NCBI GenBank assembly: GCA_045805265.1
Contig: JBJMLO010000021.1
Location: forward strand, 1 to 64,000
Origin: JBJMLO01 sp045805265
Lineage (GTDB): Bacteria > Actinomycetota > UBA4738 > JACQTL01
Length of the DNA stretch: 64,000 bases
Direction of reading: 5' to 3'
Shown here: piece by piece, positions 34,525-43,052 of the stretch
Layout of the letters: each line of letters starts with the position of its first letter
Position numbering within the stretch: position 1 is the first letter of the stretch
Translations under genes and position numbers: made by a program
Notes under the pieces: generated by a model
What the model was told of the DNA's origin: nothing
The model's database searches: none
Seen by the model: the letters and a program-made list of their open reading frames with translations, nothing else

Positions 34525-36429
34525 TCAGCCCAGCTCTGGGATCCCGGGGTCGGCCTGGGGATAGTTCCCCTCGCCGAACTTCGCCGTGCCGCCCTGGGTC
34601 AGATCCAGGATGAAGGACTTCGGGAACACCCCGGCGAACTCCTTCGCCCTCCCCCGGCCCCGGTCGATCGCATCGCGACGGACGTACGGGCCGAGGTTCT
34701 GGGCGTAGCGGTAGTTGGCGAACGACGCGGCGATGTCCCGGGCGGTGACTCCGGCGTCCAGCAGGGCCCTGCCGTCCAGGTACACCTCGGAGGGCTTCAC
34801 GTCCTCGAGCGTGGCCACCTGCCACACCGAGTGCCCGAAGCGGTTCGCGATGTCCTCCTCCAGCTGGATCGGGTCGAGCCGGACGCCGCCCTTGACATCG
34901 ACCAGCGGGCACTGGCCGTGGTCGGCGGTGACGATCAGCGCGAACTCGCCCGGGAACGCCTGCTCCAGCAGCATGCGCACCCGGCCCAGGTCGTCGTCCA
35001 CCTGCCGGAGCACCTTCTGCTCCTCGAGCGACAGCATGTTGTAGACGTGCCCGGTATAGTCGGGCGCCTTGTAGTTCACGTACAGCAGGCTGGTCGCGTC
35101 GCCCCGGCCGATCGGCTCGTTGGCCAGGGCCTGGGCGATGATCTCGGTCTGGTACTCGACGATCGGCGGCGAGCAGCACACCCTGCTGCCGCGCTTGTCA
35201 ATGCGCTTCCCCTCGTTCACGCCGTAGTAGCCGACGAGCTTCCGCGTGAGGAACTCCCGGTCCGGCAGGCCCTCCGGCATCCGGAACAGGGCCGGGTTCT
35301 GGGGCTGCCACCGGTTGGTGACGTCCTCGTCCCAGTAGATGGCGACCGGGGGCCTGCCGTCCGGGCCCCTGCCCGGGTCGGAGGTCATCCCGACGTGCCA
35401 GATCTGGTACCCGATCTCGCCGACCCACGCCTTGTGCCCCGTCGCGTCGGCGTAGTCCATGGCCAGCGTGGGCACCAGCAGGTAGGAGGGATCGGCCTCC
35501 CCGATGGTGCCCCACGCCTTCTGGACCCTCCCGTCGCGGCGGATGTTGTGGCCGGAGATCCCGTGGTGCATCGGAAACTGGCCGGTGCCGATCGTCGCGT
35601 GGGCCGAGGCGGTCACCGAGGGGAACGAGCCCATCGTCGCGTTCCGGAAGTTCGCACCCTCCGACATCAGCTTGCGCAGGTGCTTCCAGTCGTCCGGGTA
35701 CTGCTGGAGGACGTTCCACCCCCCGCCGTCGATAACGAAGGTGACGACGACCTTCGGCCGGCGGGCCGGCTTGGGAATGCCGGGGAGCACCCGGCCGTCC
35801 GGGGTGTCGAACGGATGCCCGATCAGCCGCGCGGTGGTGGGGGCGACGTCGGCCAGCGTGACGGGCTCCGTGGAGTCGGAGGGCGGCACGAGGCCCGGAG
35901 CGAACACCACCAGCGGGATCCGCTCCGTGTACCCCCACAGCATCGCGTGGCTCGACCGAGGGTCGTGGTGGTGGAGCGTGAGCGACTCGAAGGAGTAGTT
36001 CGACGTGTTCCACGGCTCGAGGACCAGCTGGATGTCGCCGGAGCGCTCGGGGTGGGTGCCGCGCCGGAGGAACTCCATGCCCGGGGCGCCGACGGCGTGG
36101 GCCATCCGCGTCAGCGCCGGGCCGGGGTCGGGCCGGACGGCGCGTTCGGTTACCCGGCCGATGCCGGCGCCGGCGGCCACGGCGCCGAGGCCGGTCGCGC
36201 CGGCGGTCGCCAGGAACTGCCGACGCGAGAGGTCCGTCGAGGTGTCACGCTGCCGCCAGGCGATCGCCAGGCCCGTCCCCAGGAAGGCCAGGCCGGTCAC
36301 GCCGGCGGCGAGCAGGCTGCCCACCAGCGCCACGACGAGGGCCACCGCGAACCCGGCGGCCAGGGCGATGGCAACCAGCACGCCGGGGGACGGGCGGGGA
36401 CGCTGCGAGCTAGGCACGGTCACAACCAT
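34525..36429 (-). CDS. Membrane-anchored alkaline-phosphatase-superfamily protein with apparently permuted core
   Basis: 634 residues. Two hydrophobic helices (about 15-57) are followed by a twin-arginine-like segment SRRQFLATAGATGLGAVAAG (68-87). The catalytic core has VVTFVIDGGGWN (first metal Asp), FPSVTASAHATIGTGQFPMH (nucleophile Thr region) and IVTADHGQ (metal ligands), as in type I phosphodiesterases/nucleotide pyrophosphatases. The segment that normally closes this fold (HGS..., then VPLIFYGPG, then D-APT) instead lies before the core (SSHAMLWGYTERIPLVVFAP, then LADVAPTTARLIG). The order is thus permuted. Likely a secreted phosphodiesterase or phosphatase; substrate unknown. Only seven bases separate it from the convergent Asp-box gene. 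Confidence 0.82.
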   Translation of the reverse strand: MVVTVPSSQRPRPSPGVLVAIALAAGFAVALVVALVGSLLAAGVTGLAFLGTGLAIAWRQRDTSTDLSRRQFLATAGATGLGAVAAGAGIGRVTERAVRPDPGPALTRMAHAVGAPGMEFLRRGTHPERSGDIQLVLEPWNTSNYSFESLTLHHHDPRSSHAMLWGYTERIPLVVFAPGLVPPSDSTEPVTLADVAPTTARLIGHPFDTPDGRVLPGIPKPARRPKVVVTFVIDGGGWNVLQQYPDDWKHLRKLMSEGANFRNATMGSFPSVTASAHATIGTGQFPMHHGISGHNIRRDGRVQKAWGTIGEADPSYLLVPTLAMDYADATGHKAWVGEIGYQIWHVGMTSDPGRGPDGRPPVAIYWDEDVTNRWQPQNPALFRMPEGLPDREFLTRKLVGYYGVNEGKRIDKRGSRVCCSPPIVEYQTEIIAQALANEPIGRGDATSLLYVNYKAPDYTGHVYNMLSLEEQKVLRQVDDDLGRVRMLLEQAFPGEFALIVTADHGQCPLVDVKGGVRLDPIQLEEDIANRFGHSVWQVATLEDVKPSEVYLDGRALLDAGVTARDIAASFANYRYAQNLGPYVRRDAIDRGRGRAKEFAGVFPKSFILDLTQGGTAKFGEGNYPQADPGIPELG

Positions 36430-36457
36430 TCTCCCAGCAGGCCGGTGGAAACGAGCG

Positions 36458-37684
36458 CTACGCGCGCTTGCGCTCGAGATCGAGGAAGGGGAGGGGCGTG
36501 ACGGTCGCGGGGACCCGGCCCCGCCGGGCCTCCACGGTCCATTCGACCCGGAGCTCCGCGCCGGGTTCCTCGAAGGCCGCCTCGACCGTGGCCAGCGCGA
36601 GGTTGGCCTTGAGGTTCGGGCTCCACGTGCCGCTGGTGGCCCGCCCGACCTGCCGTCCCCCGCTCGAGAACACGGGAACGGGTGTCCGCCAGGCCGCGGG
36701 GGGAACCGCCGGGTTCAGGCCCTTCTTCGTGTGGAGGCGCTCGAAGGTGGGCCAGTCCAGGCGGAGGCCCACCAGCCGCCGGGGTGGCCCGCCGGCGCGC
36801 TGCTCGCTCCGCAGGGCCCGCCGCCCGACGAACCCGCCGGGCTTGTCGAGCTTGACGAGGCGGCCGAGGCCGATCTCGGACGGCGAGTACGCCTGCTCGG
36901 GAATCAGCGCGTGGCGCGCGCTGGTGTAGTCGACCTCCAGCAGGATCAGCCCGGCCTCGATCCGGGCCACGTCCAGCGCGAGCATGCCGGCCGGCCGGGC
37001 GCCGAACGGCCTTCCCGCGTCGGCGACGGCATCCCACAGGTCGGGGGCGCGGGGCGCATCGACCCACAGCTCGTACCCCAGGTCGCCGGTATACCCGGTG
37101 CGGGTGACCTCCACCGGGATGCCCCGGATCGAGGCGGCGCGCTCCCGGAAGTACCTCAGGGCCCCCCACTCCTCGCCGGTGGCCTGTTCCAGGACGTCGC
37201 GCGCACGGGGGCCCTGCAGCGCCAGCGCGGCGGTCCGCTCGGTCACGTCCTCGATCTCGACGTCGAGGCCGCGGGCGTTCATCCGGAACCACCGCAGCTG
37301 GGGGTCGGCGGCCGTCCACCGGTACCGCGTGTCGTCGAGCCGGGTGATCGTGCCGTCGTCGACGACCTTGCCGTCCTCGTCGCACCAACACGTGTACCAG
37401 ACCTGTCCGACAGCGAGCTTCGCCGGATCCCGGACCTGGACCCGGTCGATCAGGCGGGCGGCGTCGGGCCCCTCGACCCGGTACTTGTACAGCGGCGAGA
37501 CGTCGATCAGCGCGGCCTGCTCGCGGATCGCGTTGTACTCGATGTCCCAGGAGTCGGCGTACGCGCTGGCCGCCCAGAAGCCCGCCCACTCCCGCCACTG
37601 CAGCTTCCGGTTGAGCGGCGCGCTCCGCCCGTGAAATGGAGTCCCGACGCTCACCCGGCGTATCCCCGGCTCATGGCCGGGCAT
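36458..37684 (-). CDS. GcvT-family folate-binding aminomethyltransferase-like protein
   Basis: 408 residues with the GcvT layout: an N-terminal PLNRKLQWREWAGFWAA, then DVSPLYKYRVEGPDAARLID and the folate-site region DDGTITRLDD, then TGYTGDLGYELWV and GMLALDVARIEAGLILLEVD, and a C-terminal barrel domain. Members transfer one-carbon units from glycine, dimethylglycine, sarcosine or DMSP to tetrahydrofolate. It is not beside gcvH or gcvP, so it is probably one of the stand-alone demethylases rather than the glycine cleavage T protein. The start may instead be the GTG ten codons later (VSVGTPFHG). It ends 28 bases from the phosphatase gene, read in the same direction. Confidence 0.85.
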   Translation of the reverse strand: MPGHEPGIRRVSVGTPFHGRSAPLNRKLQWREWAGFWAASAYADSWDIEYNAIREQAALIDVSPLYKYRVEGPDAARLIDRVQVRDPAKLAVGQVWYTCWCDEDGKVVDDGTITRLDDTRYRWTAADPQLRWFRMNARGLDVEIEDVTERTAALALQGPRARDVLEQATGEEWGALRYFRERAASIRGIPVEVTRTGYTGDLGYELWVDAPRAPDLWDAVADAGRPFGARPAGMLALDVARIEAGLILLEVDYTSARHALIPEQAYSPSEIGLGRLVKLDKPGGFVGRRALRSEQRAGGPPRRLVGLRLDWPTFERLHTKKGLNPAVPPAAWRTPVPVFSSGGRQVGRATSGTWSPNLKANLALATVEAAFEEPGAELRVEWTVEARRGRVPATVTPLPFLDLERKRA

Positions 37685-37701
37685 GTTCCCACAGCGACCG
37701 G

Positions 37702-39147
37702 TCAGGCGGGGATGCCGAAGGGCTTCAGCACCTCCGGCGCATCCGGGAAGACCCTCGTGAGAGCGTCGACGAGGTCCTGCGTCGTCGCGACGCGGTACGC
37801 GTTCGTCGCGACGTAGCCGCGGAGGGCGCAGTCGACCCTCGCCGGCGGGCCGAGGGCGGCGAGCGCCTGGGCCCCTCGCCAGTAGACGCCGGTGGCGTAG
37901 GCGTCCTGGTGCTGGTCCCAGAACGTCATGGGCGAGGCCACGTGGTTCCTGCCGACGCCGTTCGCCGCCTGGGAGAGCGCGTAGCCGAGGTAGCCGTCCT
38001 CGTTCGCGCCGCCCCACGTGGCCAGTGCCTCGTCGACCCAGGGGTCGCGGGCCTGGTTGTTCCCGACCAGGGAGTAGAACCACTGGTGGGAGACCTCGTG
38101 GCTGGCCGTCCGGGCGAACTCGGCCGAGCCCTCGAAGATCATCGTCGGGTACTCGATCCCGGCCCGGCCGACGTCCTTCGTGATCACGACGTGGAGCTCA
38201 GGCCAGGGGTACGGCCCGTACCGGCCGGCGAGGTCCCGGAGGTCCCGCTCGACGCGTCCCAGCGCGTCGCGCGCGGGGATGGGCACGCCGTCCTGCACGC
38301 CCATGGTCACCTTCACCGGGTCCGGCGCGTTCACCGTCCCGCTGGCGACGTCGAACGGCCCGGCGGCCAGCGCGAAGTCGCGCACGGCGATGGCGGTCCA
38401 CCGGTCCCCATGGGGGACACCCGAGGCGAGGACCGTGGAACCGTTCGGCGCGTCGACGGTGACGTCGAAGTCCGCGGTGGTCGAGGTGGAGGCCTCGGCG
38501 ACCATGGCGGTGGGCGGGTCGGTGGCCCACCCCACGCCCGGCACCCAGGCCAGGATCGGGAAGAACGACCCCAGCCGGATGGTGTGCCCGTCGTTCCCCA
38601 GCCGGTCGAGGATCGGCCCGGGCATGTGCAGGCGCCATGGCATCGACACGGTGATCGAATCCCCCCAGGCGAGCGGGGCGCGAGGATGGACGACCAGGGT
38701 CGTGGGGTCGGTCAACTCCGATTCGAGGCGCCGGCCACTCGACGTGACCGGACCGGCGATGAGACGAGCCCCCTCGTCGAGCTGGCGCCGCCCGTTCGGC
38801 CAGAGCCGGAAGACCAGCCGGTCGGTCGGAACGTCCACGGTGAGGCTGACGGTGAGGTCGCCGGTCACGAGCTCCTTCAGCGGCTCCAGCCGGACGTGCA
38901 TGGTGTACCGCGGCCGGTGCGCCGGCGGATCGGGATACGCGGGAGCCGAGCAGTCGGCGGGCCCTTCGGAGCCGGCCGGCGAAGCCGACCGGGACTCGAC
39001 TGCGGCGGGCGAGCCGGAATGTGGCCCGCCGACCGAGGGATCACCGGTGCATGCCGAAGTTCCCGCTGCGATCAGAAGAACGAACACGAAGGCGCGGGGA
39101 GCCCGGGGTCTCCGCCGCACCCCACCCCGGGCTCGACCCGCGCGCAT
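37702..39147 (-). CDS. Lipoprotein M1-family zinc metallopeptidase
   Basis: 481 residues with an Arg-rich start, hydrophobic stretch and lipobox GTSAC, so it is anchored outside the membrane. The M1 features are seen: the substrate-binding variant GIEYPTMIF in place of GAMEN, the zinc site HEVSH in ASHEVSHQWFYSLVG, and the third ligand Glu in WVDEALATW, 18-19 residues further on. The N-terminal beta-sandwich domain (RYTMHVRLEPLKELVTGDLT) is as in aminopeptidase N, but the usual large helical C-terminal domain is reduced. Likely an extracellular aminopeptidase. It ends 17 bases before the GcvT-like gene, read in the same direction. Confidence 0.88.
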   Translation of the reverse strand: MRAGRARGGVRRRPRAPRAFVFVLLIAAGTSACTGDPSVGGPHSGSPAAVESRSASPAGSEGPADCSAPAYPDPPAHRPRYTMHVRLEPLKELVTGDLTVSLTVDVPTDRLVFRLWPNGRRQLDEGARLIAGPVTSSGRRLESELTDPTTLVVHPRAPLAWGDSITVSMPWRLHMPGPILDRLGNDGHTIRLGSFFPILAWVPGVGWATDPPTAMVAEASTSTTADFDVTVDAPNGSTVLASGVPHGDRWTAIAVRDFALAAGPFDVASGTVNAPDPVKVTMGVQDGVPIPARDALGRVERDLRDLAGRYGPYPWPELHVVITKDVGRAGIEYPTMIFEGSAEFARTASHEVSHQWFYSLVGNNQARDPWVDEALATWGGANEDGYLGYALSQAANGVGRNHVASPMTFWDQHQDAYATGVYWRGAQALAALGPPARVDCALRGYVATNAYRVATTQDLVDALTRVFPDAPEVLKPFGIPA

Positions 39148-39336
39148 CACCCTTAGATACGGCCTCCCCGCAACCAACGGATTGCGTCACTCTTGGGACC
39201 GGGCCATTCATCCCGGCTCGCATCCATCGAGCGTGAATGAGTTCAACTCCCGCGACTCCGGGGTTGGGCTCTCATCGCCCATCGGCCGTCCAAGCCGACG
39301 GTGAAAGCCGCCAGCCCCGAACAGCGCTCAGGTCCG

Positions 39337-39364
39337 GTGACGCCTGCCCGAGGGCTGATAGCCT
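39337..39364 (+). promoter_or_regulatory. Possible promoter of the FAD oxidoreductase pair
   Basis: GTGACG (39337-39342) and TAGCCT (39359-39364) are 16 bases apart, and the latter lies 31 bases before the GTG start. The 248-base gap up to the divergent peptidase gene shows no other clear element; I looked for a cobalamin-type leader and did not find the required core. Confidence 0.4.
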
Positions 39365-39395
39365 CCGAGCCCGGTCGGACGCAGCGGAGGAATGG

Positions 39396-40997
39396 GTGGG
39401 GGAGCGGTACGACGCGATCGTGATCGGCGGGGGGCACAACGGCCTCACCGCCGCCGCGTACCTGGCGCGGGCCGGGCTCAAGACGGTCGTCCTGGAGCGG
39501 CGGCACGTGCTGGGCGGGGCCGCCGTGACCGAGGAGGTCTTTCCGGGGTTCCGGTTCAGCGTCGCGTCGTACGTCGTTTCGCTGCTGCGGCCGGAGATCA
39601 TCCGGGACCTCGACCTGCCGCGGCACGGGCTGGAGATCCTGCCGCTCGACGGGACATTCACGCCGCTCGACGGCGACCACCTGTGGCGGGTGAACGACCA
39701 TGGGCGGACCATGCGGGAGATCCGGCGGTGGTCGATCCCGGACGCCGAGGCGTACGAGGAGTACGGCCAGCTCATGGCCGACATGGCCCGGTTCGTGAAG
39801 CCGCTGCTCGGGATGACGCCGCCCGACCCCGGCCGCATCCGGCCGGCCGAGTGGCTGCCGCTCGCCGGCATGGTGCGGTCGTGGCACGCCCTGTCGCACC
39901 GCCACCGCGACACGTTCATCCAACTCATGACCATGAGCGCCGTCGACTTCCTCGAGCAGTGGTTCGAGACCGACCCGCTGATCGCCACCATGGCCTCCAG
40001 CGGCATCATCGGGACCTTCCAGGGGATCCGCTCGCCGGGCACGGCGTACGTCCTGCTGCACCACTACATGGGCGAGATCGACGGCGCGTTCCGGGCGTGG
40101 GGGATCCCCCGCGGCGGCACGGGCGGCGTGTCGAACGCGATCGCCGACGCCGCGAGGTCGCTGGGAGCCGAGATCCGGTGCCAGGCGCCGGTCGCATCCT
40201 TGGTGGTCGATGGCGACCTGGTCACCGGCGTCGCGCTCGAGTCCGGCGAGGAGCTCCGCGCGCGAGCCGTGCTGTCGAGCGTCGACGCCCGCCAGACGTT
40301 CCTGAACCTCACGCCGTCCGGCGCGCTGGACCGGTCGTTCACCGACGAGGTGGCGCGGTTCCGGTTCCGGGGCTCCAGCGGGAAGGTCAACCTCGCCCTC
40401 GACGCGATGCCGGAGTTCTCGGGCCTGCCGAACTCCGAGACCACCGAGCACCTCCGGGGCGCCATCTCGTTCTCGCCCTCGGTCGACGTCATGGAGCGGG
40501 CGTACGACGACGCGAAGCACGGCTCGTTCTCTCGGCGGCCGTTCATCGACATGGTCATCCCGACGATGGTCGATCCCTCGATGGCGCCGCCCGGCGAGCA
40601 CGTGATCTCGTGCTTCGTGCAGTACGCGCCGTACCACCTGGCCGACGGCGCGGAGTGGGACGACGCCATGCGCGACGCGTTCGGCGAGGCCGTGATCGAC
40701 ACGATCGAGGAGCGCGTCCCCGACATCCGCAAGCTGATCCTGCACAAGCAGGTGCTGACGCCGCTCGACATGGAGCGGACGTTCGGGCTGTCGGAGGGAA
40801 ACATCTTCCAGGGCGAGCTGTCGCTCGAGCAGCTGTTCTTCAACCGGCCGGTGCCGGGGTGGTCCGCGTATCGAACGCCCCTTCGTTCGCTGTGGATGTG
40901 CGGCTCCGCGGTCCACCCGGGCGGGGGGATCATGGGGGCGCCGGGTCGCATCGCCGCGCTCGAGGTCGCGAAGGAACTCCGCCGGGGCGCCGGGTGA
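39396..40997 (+). CDS. FAD-dependent oxidoreductase of the phytoene desaturase/CrtI-like family (first of two)
   Basis: 533 residues. The N-terminal dinucleotide-binding motif is VIGGGHNGLTAAAYLARAG with the acidic end VLERR; the C-terminal flavin-binding segment is MCGSAVHPGGGIMGAPGRIA. This pattern (GxGHNGL..AAYLA, HPGGG..G.PG) marks the widespread NAD(P)/FAD amine-oxidase-like group related to carotenoid desaturases and the mammalian PYROXD2. Substrates of the bacterial members are mostly unknown. The GTG start follows GGAGG at six bases. Its stop overlaps the start of a second member. Confidence 0.88.
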   Translation: MGERYDAIVIGGGHNGLTAAAYLARAGLKTVVLERRHVLGGAAVTEEVFPGFRFSVASYVVSLLRPEIIRDLDLPRHGLEILPLDGTFTPLDGDHLWRVNDHGRTMREIRRWSIPDAEAYEEYGQLMADMARFVKPLLGMTPPDPGRIRPAEWLPLAGMVRSWHALSHRHRDTFIQLMTMSAVDFLEQWFETDPLIATMASSGIIGTFQGIRSPGTAYVLLHHYMGEIDGAFRAWGIPRGGTGGVSNAIADAARSLGAEIRCQAPVASLVVDGDLVTGVALESGEELRARAVLSSVDARQTFLNLTPSGALDRSFTDEVARFRFRGSSGKVNLALDAMPEFSGLPNSETTEHLRGAISFSPSVDVMERAYDDAKHGSFSRRPFIDMVIPTMVDPSMAPPGEHVISCFVQYAPYHLADGAEWDDAMRDAFGEAVIDTIEERVPDIRKLILHKQVLTPLDMERTFGLSEGNIFQGELSLEQLFFNRPVPGWSAYRTPLRSLWMCGSAVHPGGGIMGAPGRIAALEVAKELRRGAG

Positions 40998-42631
40998 CCG
41001 ACCGGTACGACGCCGTCGTCGTGGGCGCCGGCCACAACGGGCTGACGTGTGGCGCCTATCTGGCGAAGGCGGGGTTGCGGGTGCTGGTAGTTGAGCGGCG
41101 CGAGCGAGCGGGCGGCGCCGCCGACACGATCGAGGTCGCCGGCGCCAGGGCGCCGCTGGCCCACGGAATCGGACGCCTCCGCCGCTCCGTGATCCGGGAC
41201 CTCCGGCTGGAGCGCCACGGCCTGCGGTTCGTCCGGCCGGACGTCCTTGCGCTGTCGCTGCACCCCGACGGGCGAACCGTGACGTTCTGGCGCGACCCGG
41301 CGCGGACTGCGGCCGGCCTGGCCGAGTGGTCGAGCGCGGACGCCGGGTCGTGGACGGCGTTCGATCGGAAGGTCCGCGCGCTGGCCAGCGTGATGGCGTG
41401 GCTGCACGCGATGACGCCGCCCGACTTGGAGTACCCCTCCCTGGCCGATGTCGTGTCCGCGCTGAAGCTGGGCCGCGGTATGCGCGGGCTGGGGAGCCCG
41501 GCGCACCTCCGGGAGGCCATCCGGGTGGTGCCGACCGCCGTCGCCGACTTCCTGGAGGACCACCTGGAATCCGACGCCGTTCGCGCGGCGATCGCCGCCG
41601 GCGGGGTGCGATACACGGCGATGGGACCCCGAGCGGCCGGGACCACGGCCGTCCTGCTGTCGGAGCTCGCCGGCACGGGGGCCGGGCCGGCCGGCGAATC
41701 CGCCACCGCGGTCGGCGGCCCGGGCGCCGTTGCCGAGGCCCTCCTCGGGGCCGTCCGGTCGTTCGGCGGCGAGGTCCGGTGCGGCACGGAGGTGGAGCGG
41801 GTCCTCGTGCGTTCCGGCCGCGCCGCTGGCGTCGTGCTGGCGGGCGGGGAGGAGGTCGGCGCGCGGCTGGTCGTTTCGGGGGCCGACCCCAAGCGGACGT
41901 TGCTCGACCTGGTGGATCCGGAGGTGCTGGGACCCACGCTCGGGTGGCGCGCCGGGAACATCCGCACACCGGGAACCGTGGCCAAGGTGCACCTGGTGCT
42001 GGACGCGCCGCCGCAGTTCCGGGCCGCCGCCGCGGACGACTCCCCCCTGCGCGGGCGGGTGCTGATCGGAGCCGAGTCGATCGAGGCGCTCGATTCCGCT
42101 TTCGATCCGTCCAAGTACGGAGCGCTTCCCGATCGCCCGTTCCTCGACGTGGTCGTCCCGACGCTCGCCGACGACACGCTGGCCGGTCCGGGGACCCACG
42201 TCGTGTCCGCGATGGCGCAGTGGATCCCGTACGAGCTCCGGGACGGAAGTTGGGACGACCCCGCTCGCAGGGACCAGTTGGCCGACCTCGTGGTCACGAC
42301 TCTCGATGAGCGCGCGCCGGGGATCGGAAACCGGGTCGTGGCCCGCCACGTGATGACCCCCCTCGACCTGGAGCGCGAGTACGGCCTCACCGGGGGCCAT
42401 CCACTGCACGCCGAGCCCGGCCTCGACCAGTTCTTCGCGTGGCGCCCGGCGCTCGGCATGGCCCGGTACCGCCTGCCGGTCGCCGGCCTGTACCTGTGCG
42501 GGGCCGGCGCCCACCCCGGCGGCGGCATCACTGGCGCGCCGGGGGCGAACGCGGCACGCGAGATCCTCGCGGACCTCCGGGGGCGCGCCGCGGCACGCCG
42601 TCCCACGCGTGAGCCTGGGGCAGGGGGGTAG
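40994..42631 (+). CDS. FAD-dependent oxidoreductase of the phytoene desaturase/CrtI-like family (second of two)
   Basis: 545 residues, in another frame and coupled to the first by a GTGA overlap. It has the same end motifs (VVGAGHNGLTCGAYLAKAG and LCGAGAHPGGGITGAPG) but a strongly different middle, so the pair is an old duplication rather than a recent one. The two proteins could act in succession or as a heterodimer (inference). No other carotenoid genes (crtB, crtE) lie in the window, so the name desaturase should not be taken as function. Confidence 0.87.
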   Translation: MTDRYDAVVVGAGHNGLTCGAYLAKAGLRVLVVERRERAGGAADTIEVAGARAPLAHGIGRLRRSVIRDLRLERHGLRFVRPDVLALSLHPDGRTVTFWRDPARTAAGLAEWSSADAGSWTAFDRKVRALASVMAWLHAMTPPDLEYPSLADVVSALKLGRGMRGLGSPAHLREAIRVVPTAVADFLEDHLESDAVRAAIAAGGVRYTAMGPRAAGTTAVLLSELAGTGAGPAGESATAVGGPGAVAEALLGAVRSFGGEVRCGTEVERVLVRSGRAAGVVLAGGEEVGARLVVSGADPKRTLLDLVDPEVLGPTLGWRAGNIRTPGTVAKVHLVLDAPPQFRAAAADDSPLRGRVLIGAESIEALDSAFDPSKYGALPDRPFLDVVVPTLADDTLAGPGTHVVSAMAQWIPYELRDGSWDDPARRDQLADLVVTTLDERAPGIGNRVVARHVMTPLDLEREYGLTGGHPLHAEPGLDQFFAWRPALGMARYRLPVAGLYLCGAGAHPGGGITGAPGANAAREILADLRGRAAARRPTREPGAGG

Positions 42632-42634
42632 TGT
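42629..42634 (+). promoter_or_regulatory. Putative -10 box of a leaderless transcript for the DUF4190 gene
   Basis: TAGTGT ends seven bases before the ATG. The only purine-rich stretch upstream is a G-run 14 bases from the start, too far for a ribosome site, so leaderless initiation is plausible. The box overlaps the stop of the preceding oxidoreductase gene. Confidence 0.35.
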
Positions 42635-42641
42635 TTCCGGC

Positions 42642-43049
42642 ATGAGCTCGCAACCGCCGCAATACCCCGGGCAGCCGCAGGATCCCCCGCCGGGGCAACA
42701 GCAGTACCCCCAGCCGCCGTACCAGCAAGGGCAACCGCAGTATCCGCAGGGGCAGTACCAGCAGGGGCAGCAGCAGTACGGCTACGTCCAGCGCAGGACC
42801 AACGGCATGGCCGTGGCATCGATGGTGCTCGGGATCGTCGGGCTGCTCCTGTTCGGCCTGTTCATGATCCCGAACGTCCTGGCCGTGATCTTCGGCTTCG
42901 TCGCGATCAGCCAGATCAACAAGGCGCCGGTCGGAGCCCTGGGCGGCAAGGGGATGGCGATCGCCGGGATCGTGACGGGACTCGTGGGGATCGCGTTCTT
43001 CCTCCTGGTGGTGTCGTTCGGCGATTTCCACGTCGGCCCGACCGGGTAG
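42642..43049 (+). CDS. Small membrane protein with Pro/Gln-rich N terminus and DUF4190 domain
   Basis: 135 residues. The first 45 are low-complexity repeats of Pro, Gln and Tyr (QPQYPQGQYQQGQQQY), cytosolic and probably disordered. Two membrane helices follow (GMAVASMVLGIVGLLLFGLF and GMAIAGIVTGLVGIAFFLLV) around the conserved loop FGFVAISQINK, the DUF4190 signature. Such proteins are common in actinobacteria; their role is unknown. It ends three bases from the convergent adenosine deaminase gene. Confidence 0.85.
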   Translation: MSSQPPQYPGQPQDPPPGQQQYPQPPYQQGQPQYPQGQYQQGQQQYGYVQRRTNGMAVASMVLGIVGLLLFGLFMIPNVLAVIFGFVAISQINKAPVGALGGKGMAIAGIVTGLVGIAFFLLVVSFGDFHVGPTG

Positions 43050-43052
43050 CAG

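Noticed and set aside
36458..37684. Glycine cleavage system T protein
   Set aside because: No gcvH or gcvP nearby and the N-terminal sequence fits stand-alone GcvT-like demethylases at least as well, so the symbol gcvT was not used.
39225..39395. Cobalamin or other riboswitch before the FAD oxidoreductase genes
   Set aside because: There are GGTGA-like and GCC-rich stretches, but no B12-box core or other complete conserved riboswitch core could be read.
39396..42631. A carotenoid biosynthesis cluster
   Set aside because: Only the flavin-binding ends match desaturases; no phytoene synthase, prenyl synthase or cyclase gene is present.
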